Assembly: GCF_000317065.1 (NCBI RefSeq)
Contig: NC_019701.1
Coordinates: 3,606,001-3,670,000 of the forward strand
Length of the DNA: 64,000 nucleotides
Source: Pseudanabaena sp. PCC 7367
GTDB lineage: Bacteria > Cyanobacteriota > Cyanobacteriia > Pseudanabaenales > Pseudanabaenaceae
Direction of reading: 5' to 3'
The notes under the pieces were generated by a model that made no database searches, had not been told where the DNA came from, and saw only the letters and a program-made list of their open reading frames with translations. Position numbers and translations under genes: made by a program. Positions 1 to 9,182 of this stretch are shown here, piece by piece. Numbering within the stretch: the stretch's first letter is position 1; the number at the start of each line of letters is the position of its first letter.

Positions 1-789
1 CCTACCCGTGGTGAAGACCTTCGCTATGACCTGAAACTAGAATTCCGTGAAGCGATCTTTGGTGGTGAAAAACAAATTCGCATCTCTCACCTCGAAACCT
101 GCGATACCTGCAAAGGTTCTGGCGCAAAACCTGGCACTAAACCCCGCACTTGTACCACTTGCGGTGGCAGTGGTCAGGTACGCCGCGCTACTCGCACCCC
201 ATTTGGCAGCTTTACCCAGGTTTCAACTTGCCCCACTTGCACTGGCACTGGGCAGATGATCGAGGATAAGTGTGAAACTTGCGGCGGCGTAGGCTTGAAA
301 CAGGTCACCAAGAAATTGAAAATCACAATCCCCAAGGGGGTTGATAGTGGTACGAGGTTGCGGGTTTCCGGCGAAGGTGATGCTGGCCAAAAAGGCGGCC
401 CCCACGGCGATCTCTACGTTTACCTGTTTGTTCAGGCTGACCAGGAATTTGAGCGCGAAGGCATCAATATCCTCTCCACGGTGCGAGTTAGCTATTTGCA
501 GGCAATTCTGGGTGACAAAATTATTATTAATACAGTGGATGGCGAAAAGCCACTTACGATCCCAGCGGGAACCCAGCCAGGCACGGTTCTGACCCTGGAA
601 GGATTAGGGGTGCCAAAATTGGGTAATCCAGTGGCCAGGGGCGATCATTTAGTGACCGTCAAAATAGAAATCCCCACCAAGGTGAGTGGTGAAGAACGGG
701 AGGTGCTCGAAAAGCTGCTGGAAAAGCATCGTAAGGGAGCAGCCAAGGGCGGCATTGAAGGCTTTTTAGGAGGAATCTTCCACCGATGA
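1..789 (+). CDS. dnaJ: Chaperone protein DnaJ (C-terminal part)
   Basis: Hsp40 co-chaperone that stimulates DnaK ATPase and delivers unfolded clients in the cytoplasm. The reading frame is open from base 1, so the J domain and the Gly/Phe region lie outside the window. The visible part holds all four zinc-finger repeats of the CxxCxGxG type ([32 protein letters not shown]), then the two beta-sandwich substrate-binding domains and a basic C-terminus. Four intact repeats make it a type I DnaJ. Its stop codon overlaps the next start (ATGA), so it is probably cotranscribed and translationally coupled with the TusA-like gene. A dnaJ-tusA-rsgA order is familiar from other cyanobacteria (recalled, not checked). 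Confidence 0.97.
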   Translation, partial: PTRGEDLRYDLKLEFREAIFGGEKQIRISHLETCDTCKGSGAKPGTKPRTCTTCGGSGQVRRATRTPFGSFTQVSTCPTCTGTGQMIEDKCETCGGVGLKQVTKKLKITIPKGVDSGTRLRVSGEGDAGQKGGPHGDLYVYLFVQADQEFEREGINILSTVRVSYLQAILGDKIIINTVDGEKPLTIPAGTQPGTVLTLEGLGVPKLGNPVARGDHLVTVKIEIPTKVSGEEREVLEKLLEKHRKGAAKGGIEGFLGGIFHR

Positions 790-1064
790 GTGAATCAATC
801 GCCGGATCAGCCCCTGATCCATCGCCTAAGCCATCGCCTGAATCATCCCCATCGATCGACCTGCGGGGTGTTCCCTGTCCGCTGAGTTTTGTGCGAGCAA
901 AGCTGCGTCTGGAAAAAGTGCCCCCTGGTCAAATGGTGGAATTGTGGCTGGATGCTGGTGAAGCGATTGAACAAGTCCCGAACAGTCTGGCCATAGAGGG
1001 ACATAAGATTCATTCCCTGGTTGAGCGCGATCGCTATTATGCGCTTACCGTTGAGCGGGTGTGA
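786..1064 (+). CDS. TusA/SirA-like sulfurtransferase family protein
   Basis: Small 92-residue protein. After a Pro/Ser-rich N-terminal tail of about 23 residues comes the TusA fold signature [16 protein letters not shown]. The cysteine of the CP motif is the residue that carries persulfide sulfur in TusA relatives, which function in sulfur relay (tRNA thiolation, molybdenum cofactor or related pathways). The usual CPxP is CPLS here, so the second proline is missing and activity is inferred. The ATG overlaps the dnaJ stop by 4 bases and its own TGA overlaps the GTG of rsgA, a tight three-gene operon. The exact sulfur acceptor in cyanobacteria is not known to me. Confidence 0.85.
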   Translation: MSESIAGSAPDPSPKPSPESSPSIDLRGVPCPLSFVRAKLRLEKVPPGQMVELWLDAGEAIEQVPNSLAIEGHKIHSLVERDRYYALTVERV

Positions 1065-2221
1065 GTAAGCCTAAGACCTCTAAGACCTTAGTTGGTACTG
1101 TGCTGGCGGTGCAGGCGAATTTCTATCGGGTTAGTCTGCTTGGCGAACAAGATAAGGCTACTGGTTTAGATCTTGAATTACTTTGTATTCGTCGCAGTAG
1201 ACTCAAAAAAATTGGCCAGCGGGTTTGTGTGGGCGATCGGGTTGTGGTTGAATCCCCCGATTGGCAGGGACAACGGGGCGCAATTGGCCAGGTTTTAAGC
1301 AGGCGGAATTTGTTGGCGCGTCCACCGATCGCCAATGTCGATCGTGCCCTATTAATGTTTGCGCTCAGCGACCCCGAACCAGATGCCTATCAGCTCAGTC
1401 GTTTTTTGGTCAATATTGAGGCTCAGGGTCTAGAAATTTGCCTAGCCCTCAATAAAAGTGATCTGGTCAGCCCAGAATTTACCCAAACCTGGTGCGATCG
1501 GCTTAAAAGCTGGGGCTATGCTCCAATCGTGATCAGCACATCTCAGCAAACCAATATTGAACAACTGCGTCGATCGCTCACCCAAGGCATCACCGTGGTT
1601 TCGGGTCCCTCTGGGGTGGGTAAATCCAGCTTAATTAATCTACTCATCCCTGATCTAGAGCTGCGTACTGCCCAGGTATCAGCTCGATCGGGGCATGGCC
1701 GCCACACTACCCGCCATGTGGAATTATTCGACTTAAATGATTGCAATCATAATTTGAATTTAAATTTAAATTTAACTCCGGCCAACCCGAACCATTCCCA
1801 TCGTGATCAACCGCTACCCCAACAACCCAGCTTGATCGCCGATACACCGGGTTTTACCCAACCAGCGATTGCCTGTAGCTCCATTCAACTGGCTAATTGT
1901 TTTCCTGAAATTAGGGCAAAACTAGACCATGCGCCCTGCCAATTTAATGATTGTCTGCATCAAGCAGAACCTGGCTGTGTAGTGCGGGGGGATTGGGAAC
2001 GCTATGACCATTATTGTTTATTGCTGGCGGAAATTTTGACCCAGGAAGCCAAGCAACAGGCGATCGCTAATCCGGATCAAAGCATCAAAGAGATGAGTGG
2101 AGTAGGTGGCCAAGCGCAAACAGAGCCACGCCTGCAACAGAAAAAATATCGTCGCACCTCTCGCCGCCGCCAGCAGCAGGAATTAGAAGACCTGTATCAA
2201 GAAGAATTAGAAGAACGGTAG
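1061..2221 (+). CDS. rsgA: Ribosome small-subunit GTPase RsgA
   Basis: Circularly permuted GTPase that acts late in 30S ribosomal subunit maturation. Order seen: N-terminal OB-fold; G4 (NKSD); G1/P-loop GPSGVGKSSL; switch region RHTTRHVELF; G3 DTPGF; then a C-terminal zinc-binding domain with the pattern CxxxxCxHxxxxxC. The start is GTG in the overlap GTGA with the preceding stop. At 386 residues it is longer than usual. The excess comes from an insertion of about 25-30 residues between the RHVELF element and DTPGF (with an Asn-Leu repeat encoded by a hexamer repeat at about 1751-1774) and from a basic Gln/Arg-rich tail. Confidence 0.96.
   Translation: MSKPKTSKTLVGTVLAVQANFYRVSLLGEQDKATGLDLELLCIRRSRLKKIGQRVCVGDRVVVESPDWQGQRGAIGQVLSRRNLLARPPIANVDRALLMFALSDPEPDAYQLSRFLVNIEAQGLEICLALNKSDLVSPEFTQTWCDRLKSWGYAPIVISTSQQTNIEQLRRSLTQGITVVSGPSGVGKSSLINLLIPDLELRTAQVSARSGHGRHTTRHVELFDLNDCNHNLNLNLNLTPANPNHSHRDQPLPQQPSLIADTPGFTQPAIACSSIQLANCFPEIRAKLDHAPCQFNDCLHQAEPGCVVRGDWERYDHYCLLLAEILTQEAKQQAIANPDQSIKEMSGVGGQAQTEPRLQQKKYRRTSRRRQQQELEDLYQEELEER
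1751..1774 (+). repeat. Hexanucleotide repeat inside rsgA
   Basis: One AATTTG unit is followed by three AATTTA units, giving an in-frame Asn-Leu repeat in the loop before the G3 motif of RsgA. The register is a multiple of three, so slippage adds or removes residue pairs without a frameshift. Confidence 0.8.
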
Positions 2222-2401
2222 CCCAAATTAGCTCATAAAAAATGGTGGTATGGAAGTAAGGATTTTTAGCGCAGGATGCTTAATTTAGTATTGCTCCTGC
2301 TAGATATGATCACATCTGGTGGACTACCAAAAATAAAAATAGCAAAGGCGATCGCATTACTTAAGCAAACACACGATCGCCAATTTAGCCTATTAAATTT
2401 T

Positions 2402-2431
2402 AGATTTTTAGATTTTTAGATTTAAATCTAA
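2402..2431. repeat. 8-bp tandem repeat and palindrome in the rsgA/desA convergent spacer
   Basis: Two and three-quarter copies of AGATTTTT lead into a perfect 16-bp palindrome, TTAGATTTAAATCTAA (2416-2431), that covers the desA stop codon. The spacer separates two converging genes, so the palindrome could end transcription, but it is AT-only and weak. Confidence 0.5.
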
Positions 2432-3471
2432 ACTAATGGCTTGATTTCCTTAAAAGTTTGATATGCCTCTTCAGGGTGATAAAGATGGCATTGCGAAATA
2501 ATGTCGTTCATTAAAGCCCAGGAAAAAGTTTGCTCTTGCAAATATTCTCCCCAGTTTTCCCGTAAGCTCTGATGCACTAATCGCAGATTGTAAGATGGAA
2601 TTGCCACCGAAATATGGTGGGGCACATGCACATTAATATCATGACAAAGCAATTCTACCCATTTGGGATAAACGCAATGCACTGTGCCTGATAACTGAGC
2701 GATCGCCTCATTCCAGGTTTCTGCAGGTTCAAATTGAATATTCTTGGCGGTGTGGTGTACCAAGGTAAAGGTACTCATCCAGAAATGATAGATCAACCAG
2801 GGCACCACCCAAAACTTCACCAAGCCCCAAATGCCCACCGTTGCAATCATGGTAGGGAAAAATACAGCGCTGAATAGCAAAACCACCGTAGCCGATAGTT
2901 TAATTTTATCCTGCTCACGTTTGGGCACCATTGATGGATTAAAGTGGTTGACTGCCCAATGCGCGATCGAACCAATCCACCAAAAATACTTGCGAATCGC
3001 CCGATAGAAAAATTGCAATGCACCATTGCCAGCGCTATATGAATCAACCGTCCAGGGCTCCCAGGCATTGTCAACCTCTAGCTTGTTGGTATGTACATGA
3101 TGGCGATCGTGCTGTACCCGCCAACCGTGGAATGGATAAATCAGGGGCAGCATCATAATATGGCCAACCAGGTCATTAACCCAGATTTTTTTGGCAAAGG
3201 AGCGATGGGCGCAATCATGGCCAATCACAAATAAACCAGTGAGTGCTGTGCCCGTAAACAGCCAGGCGATCGGTAACAGGTACCAAGGTGCATAAAAAAT
3301 GCCTAGATAACCCAGGGCAACCGCTGTAAGGGTCAGTGCCACTTGGCTCCAGGCTTTGCGCCTATTCTTCTGGAAATATTCGCGCGGGATCGTGCCAATA
3401 ATATCTTTTAGTTTAATGTTCGCGTTGCCAGCAGATTCAGCAACCGGCTGTGTAATATTAGTGGTGGTCAT
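2428..3471 (-). CDS. desA: Acyl-lipid delta-12 fatty acid desaturase (DesA type)
   Basis: Membrane desaturase that introduces a double bond into acyl chains of membrane glycerolipids using ferredoxin; important for cold tolerance. It shows the three histidine boxes of the di-iron centre: HDCAH (residues 85-89), HDRHH (121-125) and HVPHH near residue 290. Hydrophobic pairs before the first box and around residues 190-230 match the usual four-helix topology. The 347-residue length is normal. The delta-12 (oleate) assignment is based on overall resemblance to DesA; related desaturases share the same boxes, so the position of the double bond is a family inference. It is transcribed alone, with a 455-bp divergent spacer upstream. 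Confidence 0.88.
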   Translation of the reverse strand: MTTTNITQPVAESAGNANIKLKDIIGTIPREYFQKNRRKAWSQVALTLTAVALGYLGIFYAPWYLLPIAWLFTGTALTGLFVIGHDCAHRSFAKKIWVNDLVGHIMMLPLIYPFHGWRVQHDRHHVHTNKLEVDNAWEPWTVDSYSAGNGALQFFYRAIRKYFWWIGSIAHWAVNHFNPSMVPKREQDKIKLSATVVLLFSAVFFPTMIATVGIWGLVKFWVVPWLIYHFWMSTFTLVHHTAKNIQFEPAETWNEAIAQLSGTVHCVYPKWVELLCHDINVHVPHHISVAIPSYNLRLVHQSLRENWGEYLQEQTFSWALMNDIISQCHLYHPEEAYQTFKEIKPLV

Positions 3472-3926
3472 TAACCAGATTAAATCTCCAAAGGATTGAC
3501 TGTTTAAGCAGAAAATTCTGCATGTAAAAATAGCACTACCAATAGTAGTGAATCGATTATTTAACTAGAAATAAGTAAAATACTTAGCCAGCCCTATTAA
3601 CGCTACATGAAAATCGCAACCTTGCAACCATACTTGTAATAGATTTAATTTGGCTGGGAACAAGATTTTACCTATGGTTAGAGATGATTTATGCCAAATG
3701 CCCTGGATTAAACCTCTGGATTAAGCCCCAGGAGCGATCGAATTTGTCAAATTGTTGATATTCACGTTGGCATTCGGCCAGGGGGACGTAATGCTTAGCA
3801 AATAAAATTTGAACTAATCTTGTTCCGGCTAGACTGGGTTCAGTTATAGTAACTTTGTTGATCGCTAGGTGCTTGGGAAGAGTAAAAAAATAAATAGTTC
3901 GCATTAACCAGAGCTAAATTGAACAC
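3472..3926. other. Divergent spacer between desA and the glycan cluster
   Basis: 455 bp, AT-rich, which must hold the desA promoter (minus strand) and the promoter of the glycosyltransferase cluster (plus strand). A 71-codon minus-strand ORF (3689-3904) lies inside but has no recognisable Shine-Dalgarno sequence or family, so it is not called. No RNA gene or strong terminator is visible. Confidence 0.5.
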
Positions 3927-4790
3927 ATGTTATTTTCCGTTGTAATTCCGACCTGCCACCGTAACGACCTGTTGGCGAATTGTCTCGATCGCCTCGCTCC
4001 TGGCAGTCAAACCACATCAGCTAGCTACGAAGTGATTGTTAGCGATGATGGTAGTGACTCAACCGCTGAGGCAATGATGAAAGAATATTATGCCTGGGCT
4101 AAATGGGTCGCTGGCCCCCGCCAGGGTCCTGCCGCCAATCGCAACAACGGTGCTAGCTATGCCCAGGGAGATTGGTTGGTATTTACCGATGATGATTGCA
4201 TCCCTGAACTAAACTGGCTCGAAGCCTATGCCAATGCGATCGTTGCCAACCCAGAAAGTCAGGCTTTTGAAGGGGCGATCCACCCCTTAGGCGATACAGA
4301 GATAGATATGGCAAATTGTCCTGTAAACTTGGCTGGGGGGAATTTTTGGTCTGCAAATATTGCCGTCAAAACTAAGACATTTCAGCAAATTAATGGGTTC
4401 GATCCAAGTTATCCATTAGCTGCCTATGAAGATCAAGATCTCTATCTGCGTCTGAGTGACTTAACTGCGATCCCGTTCATATCCCCATCAATAGTCGTTC
4501 ATCCGGTGCGGATCACTCCGCTAAGTTACGCTTTAAGCCTCAACCGAATCGTGCAACGTTCTGCTTCCTATGCCTATCATGTCAACAAACATAGCAAAGT
4601 GTTGGGCTATGAGAGCAATTTAAAATTCATGCTAATGTACTGTAAGTATCGAGCTAACAGGGTAATCTACGGTTTACGTGAACGGAAGGCAAAACGCTTC
4701 CTAGTGGCAATTTTTCTAATGCTAGTGAATACACCACTTACTTTGTATTACCTATTTAAATTTAACGATCATCGTCGGGGGCGGAACTAA
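3927..4790 (+). CDS. Glycosyltransferase family 2 protein
   Basis: GT-A fold sugar transferase, probably adding a sugar from a nucleotide donor to a cell-surface glycan on the cytoplasmic side. N-terminal signature VVIPTCHRNDLL, the EVIVSDDGSDST nucleotide-binding element (residues 35-46) and the metal-binding TDDD run at 87-90 are present, followed by the aromatic acceptor region. The C-terminus is basic and ends in a hydrophobic stretch (FLVAIFLMLVNTPLTLYYLF) that could anchor it to the membrane. The stop overlaps the next ATG (TAATG), showing coupling to the sulfotransferase. Donor and acceptor cannot be predicted from sequence. Confidence 0.9.
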   Translation: MLFSVVIPTCHRNDLLANCLDRLAPGSQTTSASYEVIVSDDGSDSTAEAMMKEYYAWAKWVAGPRQGPAANRNNGASYAQGDWLVFTDDDCIPELNWLEAYANAIVANPESQAFEGAIHPLGDTEIDMANCPVNLAGGNFWSANIAVKTKTFQQINGFDPSYPLAAYEDQDLYLRLSDLTAIPFISPSIVVHPVRITPLSYALSLNRIVQRSASYAYHVNKHSKVLGYESNLKFMLMYCKYRANRVIYGLRERKAKRFLVAIFLMLVNTPLTLYYLFKFNDHRRGRN

Positions 4791-5743
4791 TGAAAATGCC
4801 TAACTTCCTGATTATCGGTGCAGCTAAAGCAGGAACTACAGCTTTGTACTTCATGTTGAATCAACACCCTGAGATCTACATGTCGCCGATGAAGGAGACC
4901 AATTTCTTTGCCCTTGAGGGAAAAACACTTAACTTTAAAGGTTTGCATGGTCTTCCTGATGGAGTTAATAACATCTCTGTAACTAAGATCGAAGATTATC
5001 AGGCGCTTTTTGAGTTCGTGCCCGATCGCATCAAAGCGATTGGTGAAGCTTCTCCTTCCTATCTTTACTTGCCGGAGACTCCCAAACGGATTAAACATCA
5101 TATTCCCAATCCCAAACTGATTGTGATCCTGCGCAATCCAGCGGAAAGAGCGTATTCGGCATTTGTGTTTAAATCCTGGAAAGGGGAAGAACCGTTCTTA
5201 GATTTTGCAGAAGCCCTCACACAAGAAGACCAGAGGATCAAAGATAACTGGACTTGGGGATGGCACTACAAGAATATGGGCTTTTATTACGAGCAACTAA
5301 GTAGATATTTTAATGAGTTCGATCGATCGCAAATCATGGTTTGCTTACATGAAGATCTACAAAAACGTCCTCAAGAGACATTGCAATCGATCTATGATTT
5401 TCTTGAAGTCGATCGTAGCTTTGTGGCAGATTCGGACACCAGATACCATTCAACTGGCGGTCTGCCTAAAAATAAATACTTACACAGTCTCGTTACCAAA
5501 TCTATGGAGACTGCTCAATCGATGAAAGTGGTATTAAAACCACTAATTCCTAAAAATTTGCGATTGCCGCTCTTTTATTTGCTTAATGATGTTAGGAGGA
5601 GTAACTCCCAAAAACAGCCTCTGCCGCTAGAAATCCGGAAGCAGTTAATTTCGGCATATCATGACGATATCTTGAACCTACAAGAGCTAATTCAACGTGA
5701 TCTGGAATCATGGCTAAAAATTGAGGAAGCAAGCTTAGTTTAG
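4790..5743 (+). CDS. Sulfotransferase family protein (PAPS-dependent)
   Basis: Transfers sulfate from PAPS to an acceptor, here most likely a sugar hydroxyl given the neighbours. The 5'-phosphosulfate-binding loop is GAAKAGTTALY (residues 10-20) and the 3'-phosphate-binding element is IVILRNPAERAYSAF (about 111-125), with the conserved Arg and Ser. Length (317) suits the heparan-sulfate-type bacterial sulfotransferases. It has no membrane segment. It overlaps the GT2 gene by one base. A sulfotransferase inside a glycosyltransferase cluster points to a sulfated extracellular polysaccharide; the acceptor is an inference. Confidence 0.9.
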   Translation: MKMPNFLIIGAAKAGTTALYFMLNQHPEIYMSPMKETNFFALEGKTLNFKGLHGLPDGVNNISVTKIEDYQALFEFVPDRIKAIGEASPSYLYLPETPKRIKHHIPNPKLIVILRNPAERAYSAFVFKSWKGEEPFLDFAEALTQEDQRIKDNWTWGWHYKNMGFYYEQLSRYFNEFDRSQIMVCLHEDLQKRPQETLQSIYDFLEVDRSFVADSDTRYHSTGGLPKNKYLHSLVTKSMETAQSMKVVLKPLIPKNLRLPLFYLLNDVRRSNSQKQPLPLEIRKQLISAYHDDILNLQELIQRDLESWLKIEEASLV

Positions 5744-5867
5744 CTTTTGCCTTATTAAAGTAGGTATCTATCTATCCTGGTTAACTGCTTGATCCTGATA
5801 CATCCCAAATCAGAAAAGAGTGATTCCCCTCACAATTATTGTGTTCAAGTAGTAGCAACAGCCCAAA

Positions 5868-6776
5868 ATGAATATCTCCAAAATCATCTATGCATTGCCG
5901 CGCTTTTTTAGAAGGCATAGTACAGTCAGGCTTTTACTTGGTTTATTTCCCAACTCACAAATTCAACTGGTTCGCTTTAATCAAGATTCCGCTCAGTTGT
6001 TTGCCAATATTACCGATCCACGGATTAGAAATTACTTTGTTAAAAGTGAATTTGATCAGGCGCACTTTTTTGATGTGGCGATTCCTTTCCTAGCTAAAGG
6101 TGGCGTTTTCTTTGATGTTGGTGCAAATTTTGGCTTCTGTAGTTTTGGGGTAATGGGAGCGTTACCACAGGTAGAGATTAAGTATCATCTATTTGAGGCT
6201 AATGCCGATATATATAGTGCCTTGGGACAATCGGCTAGTTTATATACCGATTATACCGATCGCCAAATTGTTATTAATCATTGCTGTGTAAGCGATCATG
6301 AAGGTGTTTCTAAATTAAATATAGTTGAAGATCATTTGGGAGCATCGTTTATCTCTGAGCAGGGTAATTACCAAATCAAAAATCTGGTGATTGATAACTA
6401 TGTGGAAAATTCTAGCATCAACAAAATCAATTTCATGAAGCTGGATATTGAAGGGTGGGAACCGCTGGCGATCAAAGGGGCAATGCGCACAATTCAAAAT
6501 GGCACGATCGATGCCATCTACACTGAAGTCATCGATCAAAACCTGAGTAGATCTGGCTACACAAGCGCAGCATTTATTGACATGCTTAAAGCCGGGGGGT
6601 TTGAATTGTTTTACTTCAAGCAATCTGACCTTAACCACTTATCAGACTCTTATTTGGGCGATCGTTTTAGCCTGGATATCAATGGCTACCCAGTTGCGCT
6701 AGCAAAATTAAAAGGCTTCCCAGCAGAGCATCATAGCGACATATTAGCAATCCACAAAAATTCTGGATTTATTTAG
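5868..6776 (+). CDS. FkbM family methyltransferase
   Basis: SAM-dependent methyltransferase of the FkbM family, which commonly O-methylates sugars of surface glycans or glycolipids. SAM motif I is FFDVGANFGF (81-90). The hallmark FkbM motif is MKLDIEGWEPLAIKGA, about residues 190-205. Length (302) is normal. There is no clear ribosome-binding site before the ATG. It lies between a sulfotransferase and a glycosyltransferase, so a role decorating the same glycan is likely. A second, unlinked FkbM gene is at 55553-56365. Confidence 0.87.
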   Translation: MNISKIIYALPRFFRRHSTVRLLLGLFPNSQIQLVRFNQDSAQLFANITDPRIRNYFVKSEFDQAHFFDVAIPFLAKGGVFFDVGANFGFCSFGVMGALPQVEIKYHLFEANADIYSALGQSASLYTDYTDRQIVINHCCVSDHEGVSKLNIVEDHLGASFISEQGNYQIKNLVIDNYVENSSINKINFMKLDIEGWEPLAIKGAMRTIQNGTIDAIYTEVIDQNLSRSGYTSAAFIDMLKAGGFELFYFKQSDLNHLSDSYLGDRFSLDINGYPVALAKLKGFPAEHHSDILAIHKNSGFI

Positions 6777-6826
6777 TTAGACTAAATTCTAAAATCATTG
6801 CCAAGGAATCTACTCAAAAGCATGCC

Positions 6827-7843
6827 ATGGTCACTATGCAGCAAGATGATAATAATCTCGATTGGGGGCAAGACATTTGCATCATTTCCTATACCGACTT
6901 TAATTTCATGCCTGGGGTTTATGCCCTGTTTAATAGTGCAATTTCCAATCGTTTCAAAGGCGAGTTCAAGATTTTAACTAATGATGAGGTCGTAGTTAAA
7001 ACTACCCCCAAACATCCGCAACTGTCTGTACTACAATTCGATCGATTTGATGGCACCTATTCTTCCAGCATCCATAGACTAAATGCTCTGCCGCTGTTAA
7101 CCGATGGCAATTATCTCTTTTTGGATGCGGATATTGTGTTTGAAAGACCATGCGGTCATTTGTTCGCGCCCCTGAAGGAAGGGATTATTGTTAGTACCGA
7201 ACCCGAACCTAAATATGATAACTACGATGTGCGTGTTTACAATCAATGTGAACAGTTAGGCCTGTCGATCGACGATCTACGCCCCTATGACTACATCAAT
7301 TGTGGCCTGTTAGGATTTTCATTGCCCAGGGATAGAGAGGTGGTCAATCGCTGGACAGAACTGTCCTGTACCCATCTCACTGGTATGCTGAAGACTTGCT
7401 GCGATCCCTATGCCGTTTTCCACTTTCAACAGGATATTCTGAATATTATTTTGCGTGAGCAGGGTCGCAAATTATATTCAATTCCCAGTCGGGTGCTGGA
7501 CTTAGCTAATTTCTCCACCATATTTTTCGATCGCCCTTTCCCCTATCCCCGTCAAGGCGATTTAAGACCTGCGGATCAGGTTAAATTCATTATTCATGGT
7601 GCATCCCTGCGCCGCCCCTGGCTTAAGCCCAAAATCCTTGGTTCCCTCAAGCAAAAGCTGGTCAATGCGCTTGAGCCTTATGGGGTGGGTGCATGGTATC
7701 GCGGTGCAACCCCCTATGAAAGAGCCTGGGCATATTATGCTTGCTCAGAAGATATGCCGATTCCGCTCTCGGCCTGGGCTTCACAACATGGTTTTACTGC
7801 CCATAAAAACTGGCTCTGGCGCAAAGCCCATGGACTTGCTTAG
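6827..7843 (+). CDS. Putative DxD glycosyltransferase (GT8-like, GT-A fold)
   Basis: 338 residues resembling nucleotide-diphospho-sugar transferases. Seen: an N-terminal strand with DICIISYTDFNF, the metal-binding LFLDADIVFERP (Asp100 and Asp102), a YINCGLLGF element, a QQDILN acidic motif, and a C-terminal FIIHGASLRRPWL that resembles the H-x-G-x-x-(K)PW motif of GT8 enzymes. It probably retains substrate anomeric configuration like GT8, but that is family inference. No signal peptide or membrane helix. It belongs to the run of glycan genes between the FkbM and GT9 genes. Sugar specificity is unknown. Confidence 0.72.
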   Translation: MVTMQQDDNNLDWGQDICIISYTDFNFMPGVYALFNSAISNRFKGEFKILTNDEVVVKTTPKHPQLSVLQFDRFDGTYSSSIHRLNALPLLTDGNYLFLDADIVFERPCGHLFAPLKEGIIVSTEPEPKYDNYDVRVYNQCEQLGLSIDDLRPYDYINCGLLGFSLPRDREVVNRWTELSCTHLTGMLKTCCDPYAVFHFQQDILNIILREQGRKLYSIPSRVLDLANFSTIFFDRPFPYPRQGDLRPADQVKFIIHGASLRRPWLKPKILGSLKQKLVNALEPYGVGAWYRGATPYERAWAYYACSEDMPIPLSAWASQHGFTAHKNWLWRKAHGLA

Positions 7844-7875
7844 GTAAGTAAAAAGCTAAACAGCTAAAAAACTAG

Positions 7876-9066
7876 ATGAATTGGAAAAGAAGGCTGCTCG
7901 AAACGATCGTCTGGTCGATCGCCCAGGCTACACCTCGATTAACCACGGTGCCAGCTCAACCGGAGTCAATTCTGGTGTTGCGCAATAATGATCTCGGTGA
8001 TGTGTTAGTTATTACGCCATTGTTTGCAGCCCTGCGTCAGCGTTTTCCCAATGCTCAGATCGTGGCGGCGGTGGGTAAATGGAGCAAAGATATTTTGCAG
8101 GGCAATCCCCATATCGATCGGGTTATGCCAGTAACTGCCCCCTGGTATAACAAATTTACTGCCGATCAGAGTCTGGCTGCAATTTGGCGCTATTTATTTA
8201 CTGATCATGAGTTGAAGCAAATCAAACAGCAAAACTTTACGATCGGCATTGATATTTTTGGCAGTCAATTTGGCTCCCTGTTTATGCTCCGGGCTGGTAT
8301 TCCCTATCGCTTGGGGGTAAAGGGGTTTGCCGGAGGCCACACGGCTACGCAGCAATCGGTAAACTATAATCCCTGGGAGCAGGTGGGGCGATCGGCGTTG
8401 CGATTTGCCGAACTCCTGGGAGCCAGCGAAATCCCTGAAGCCAGACCCCAGCTTTTTTTGACTAGTTCAGAACAGCAAGCGGGGCAACAAATATGGGCTG
8501 ATCTAGAGGCTAAATTTAATCAGGGGGGCGATCGCAATGATCCCTTGCCATCATCAGCATCAGACCAGGTATCTCAATCCAAAATTAAACGAATTGTGAT
8601 TAGTCCCGGTGCTGGGTTTGTAGAAAAAGCCTGGCCATTAAACCATTATGTTGAATTAGTTAAAATTCTATCTGCCTCAAATCAAACTCAGGAACAAGCT
8701 CAAGCACTCCAGATTTTGATAGTAGGTGGCAAGGGCGATCGCATCGCGGGCGATCAAATCGCAGCAGTAGCCGATCAGGTGGTTAATCTAGCCGGAGATT
8801 TGGCCTTGCGGGAAACCTTTGCCCTGGTTAGTCACAGCGATCTGGTGGTTTGTAATTCCAGTATGCTAATGCATGTGGCCGCAGCTTTTTCGATTGCCAA
8901 TGTGGTGCTGTTGGGCGATTTCTTTCCGTCGGCTAAACAACATGCAGCCCAGTGGGGCTATGCAAAAACTTGCTGGGTCTATGGCAAAGAAACCGACGAT
9001 CGCAATGATATTTATAATCCAGTTGAGGTGGCAGCGATCGTAACTGGTTTACTAGAAGTTTGCTAG
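7876..9066 (+). CDS. Glycosyltransferase family 9 (heptosyltransferase-like)
   Basis: GT-B fold enzyme related to the ADP-heptose:LPS heptosyltransferases (WaaF/WaaC/WaaQ). Recognisable parts are ILVLRNNDLGDVLVITPLFAALRQRFPNAQI at the N-terminus (acceptor side), GIDIFGSQFGSLFMLRAGIPYRLG in the middle, and the donor-site segment VVCNSSMLMHVAAAF with VVLLGDFFPS near the C-terminus. Two hydrophilic insertions (around residues 213-235 and 265-275) are rich in Gln and Ser and fall at GCGATCGC-containing or low-complexity DNA. It lies 32 bp after the DxD transferase, so probably in the same transcript. The acceptor could be LPS core or another glycan. Confidence 0.88.
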   Translation: MNWKRRLLETIVWSIAQATPRLTTVPAQPESILVLRNNDLGDVLVITPLFAALRQRFPNAQIVAAVGKWSKDILQGNPHIDRVMPVTAPWYNKFTADQSLAAIWRYLFTDHELKQIKQQNFTIGIDIFGSQFGSLFMLRAGIPYRLGVKGFAGGHTATQQSVNYNPWEQVGRSALRFAELLGASEIPEARPQLFLTSSEQQAGQQIWADLEAKFNQGGDRNDPLPSSASDQVSQSKIKRIVISPGAGFVEKAWPLNHYVELVKILSASNQTQEQAQALQILIVGGKGDRIAGDQIAAVADQVVNLAGDLALRETFALVSHSDLVVCNSSMLMHVAAAFSIANVVLLGDFFPSAKQHAAQWGYAKTCWVYGKETDDRNDIYNPVEVAAIVTGLLEVC

Positions 9067-9182
9067 ATTGAATGCGATCGCAACAGATGCCAAGCTACTT
9101 TCAAAACTAATCTCAATACTTAACTTAAGTTCAAAGCCAAATTCAAATCTAGTTCAACTGTGATTGAGGGGGAAAGCAAAGG

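Noticed and set aside
3689-3904. 71-codon minus-strand ORF in the desA spacer
   Set aside because: The composition is protein-like, but there is no Shine-Dalgarno, no recognised domain and no partner. It stays a weak possibility.
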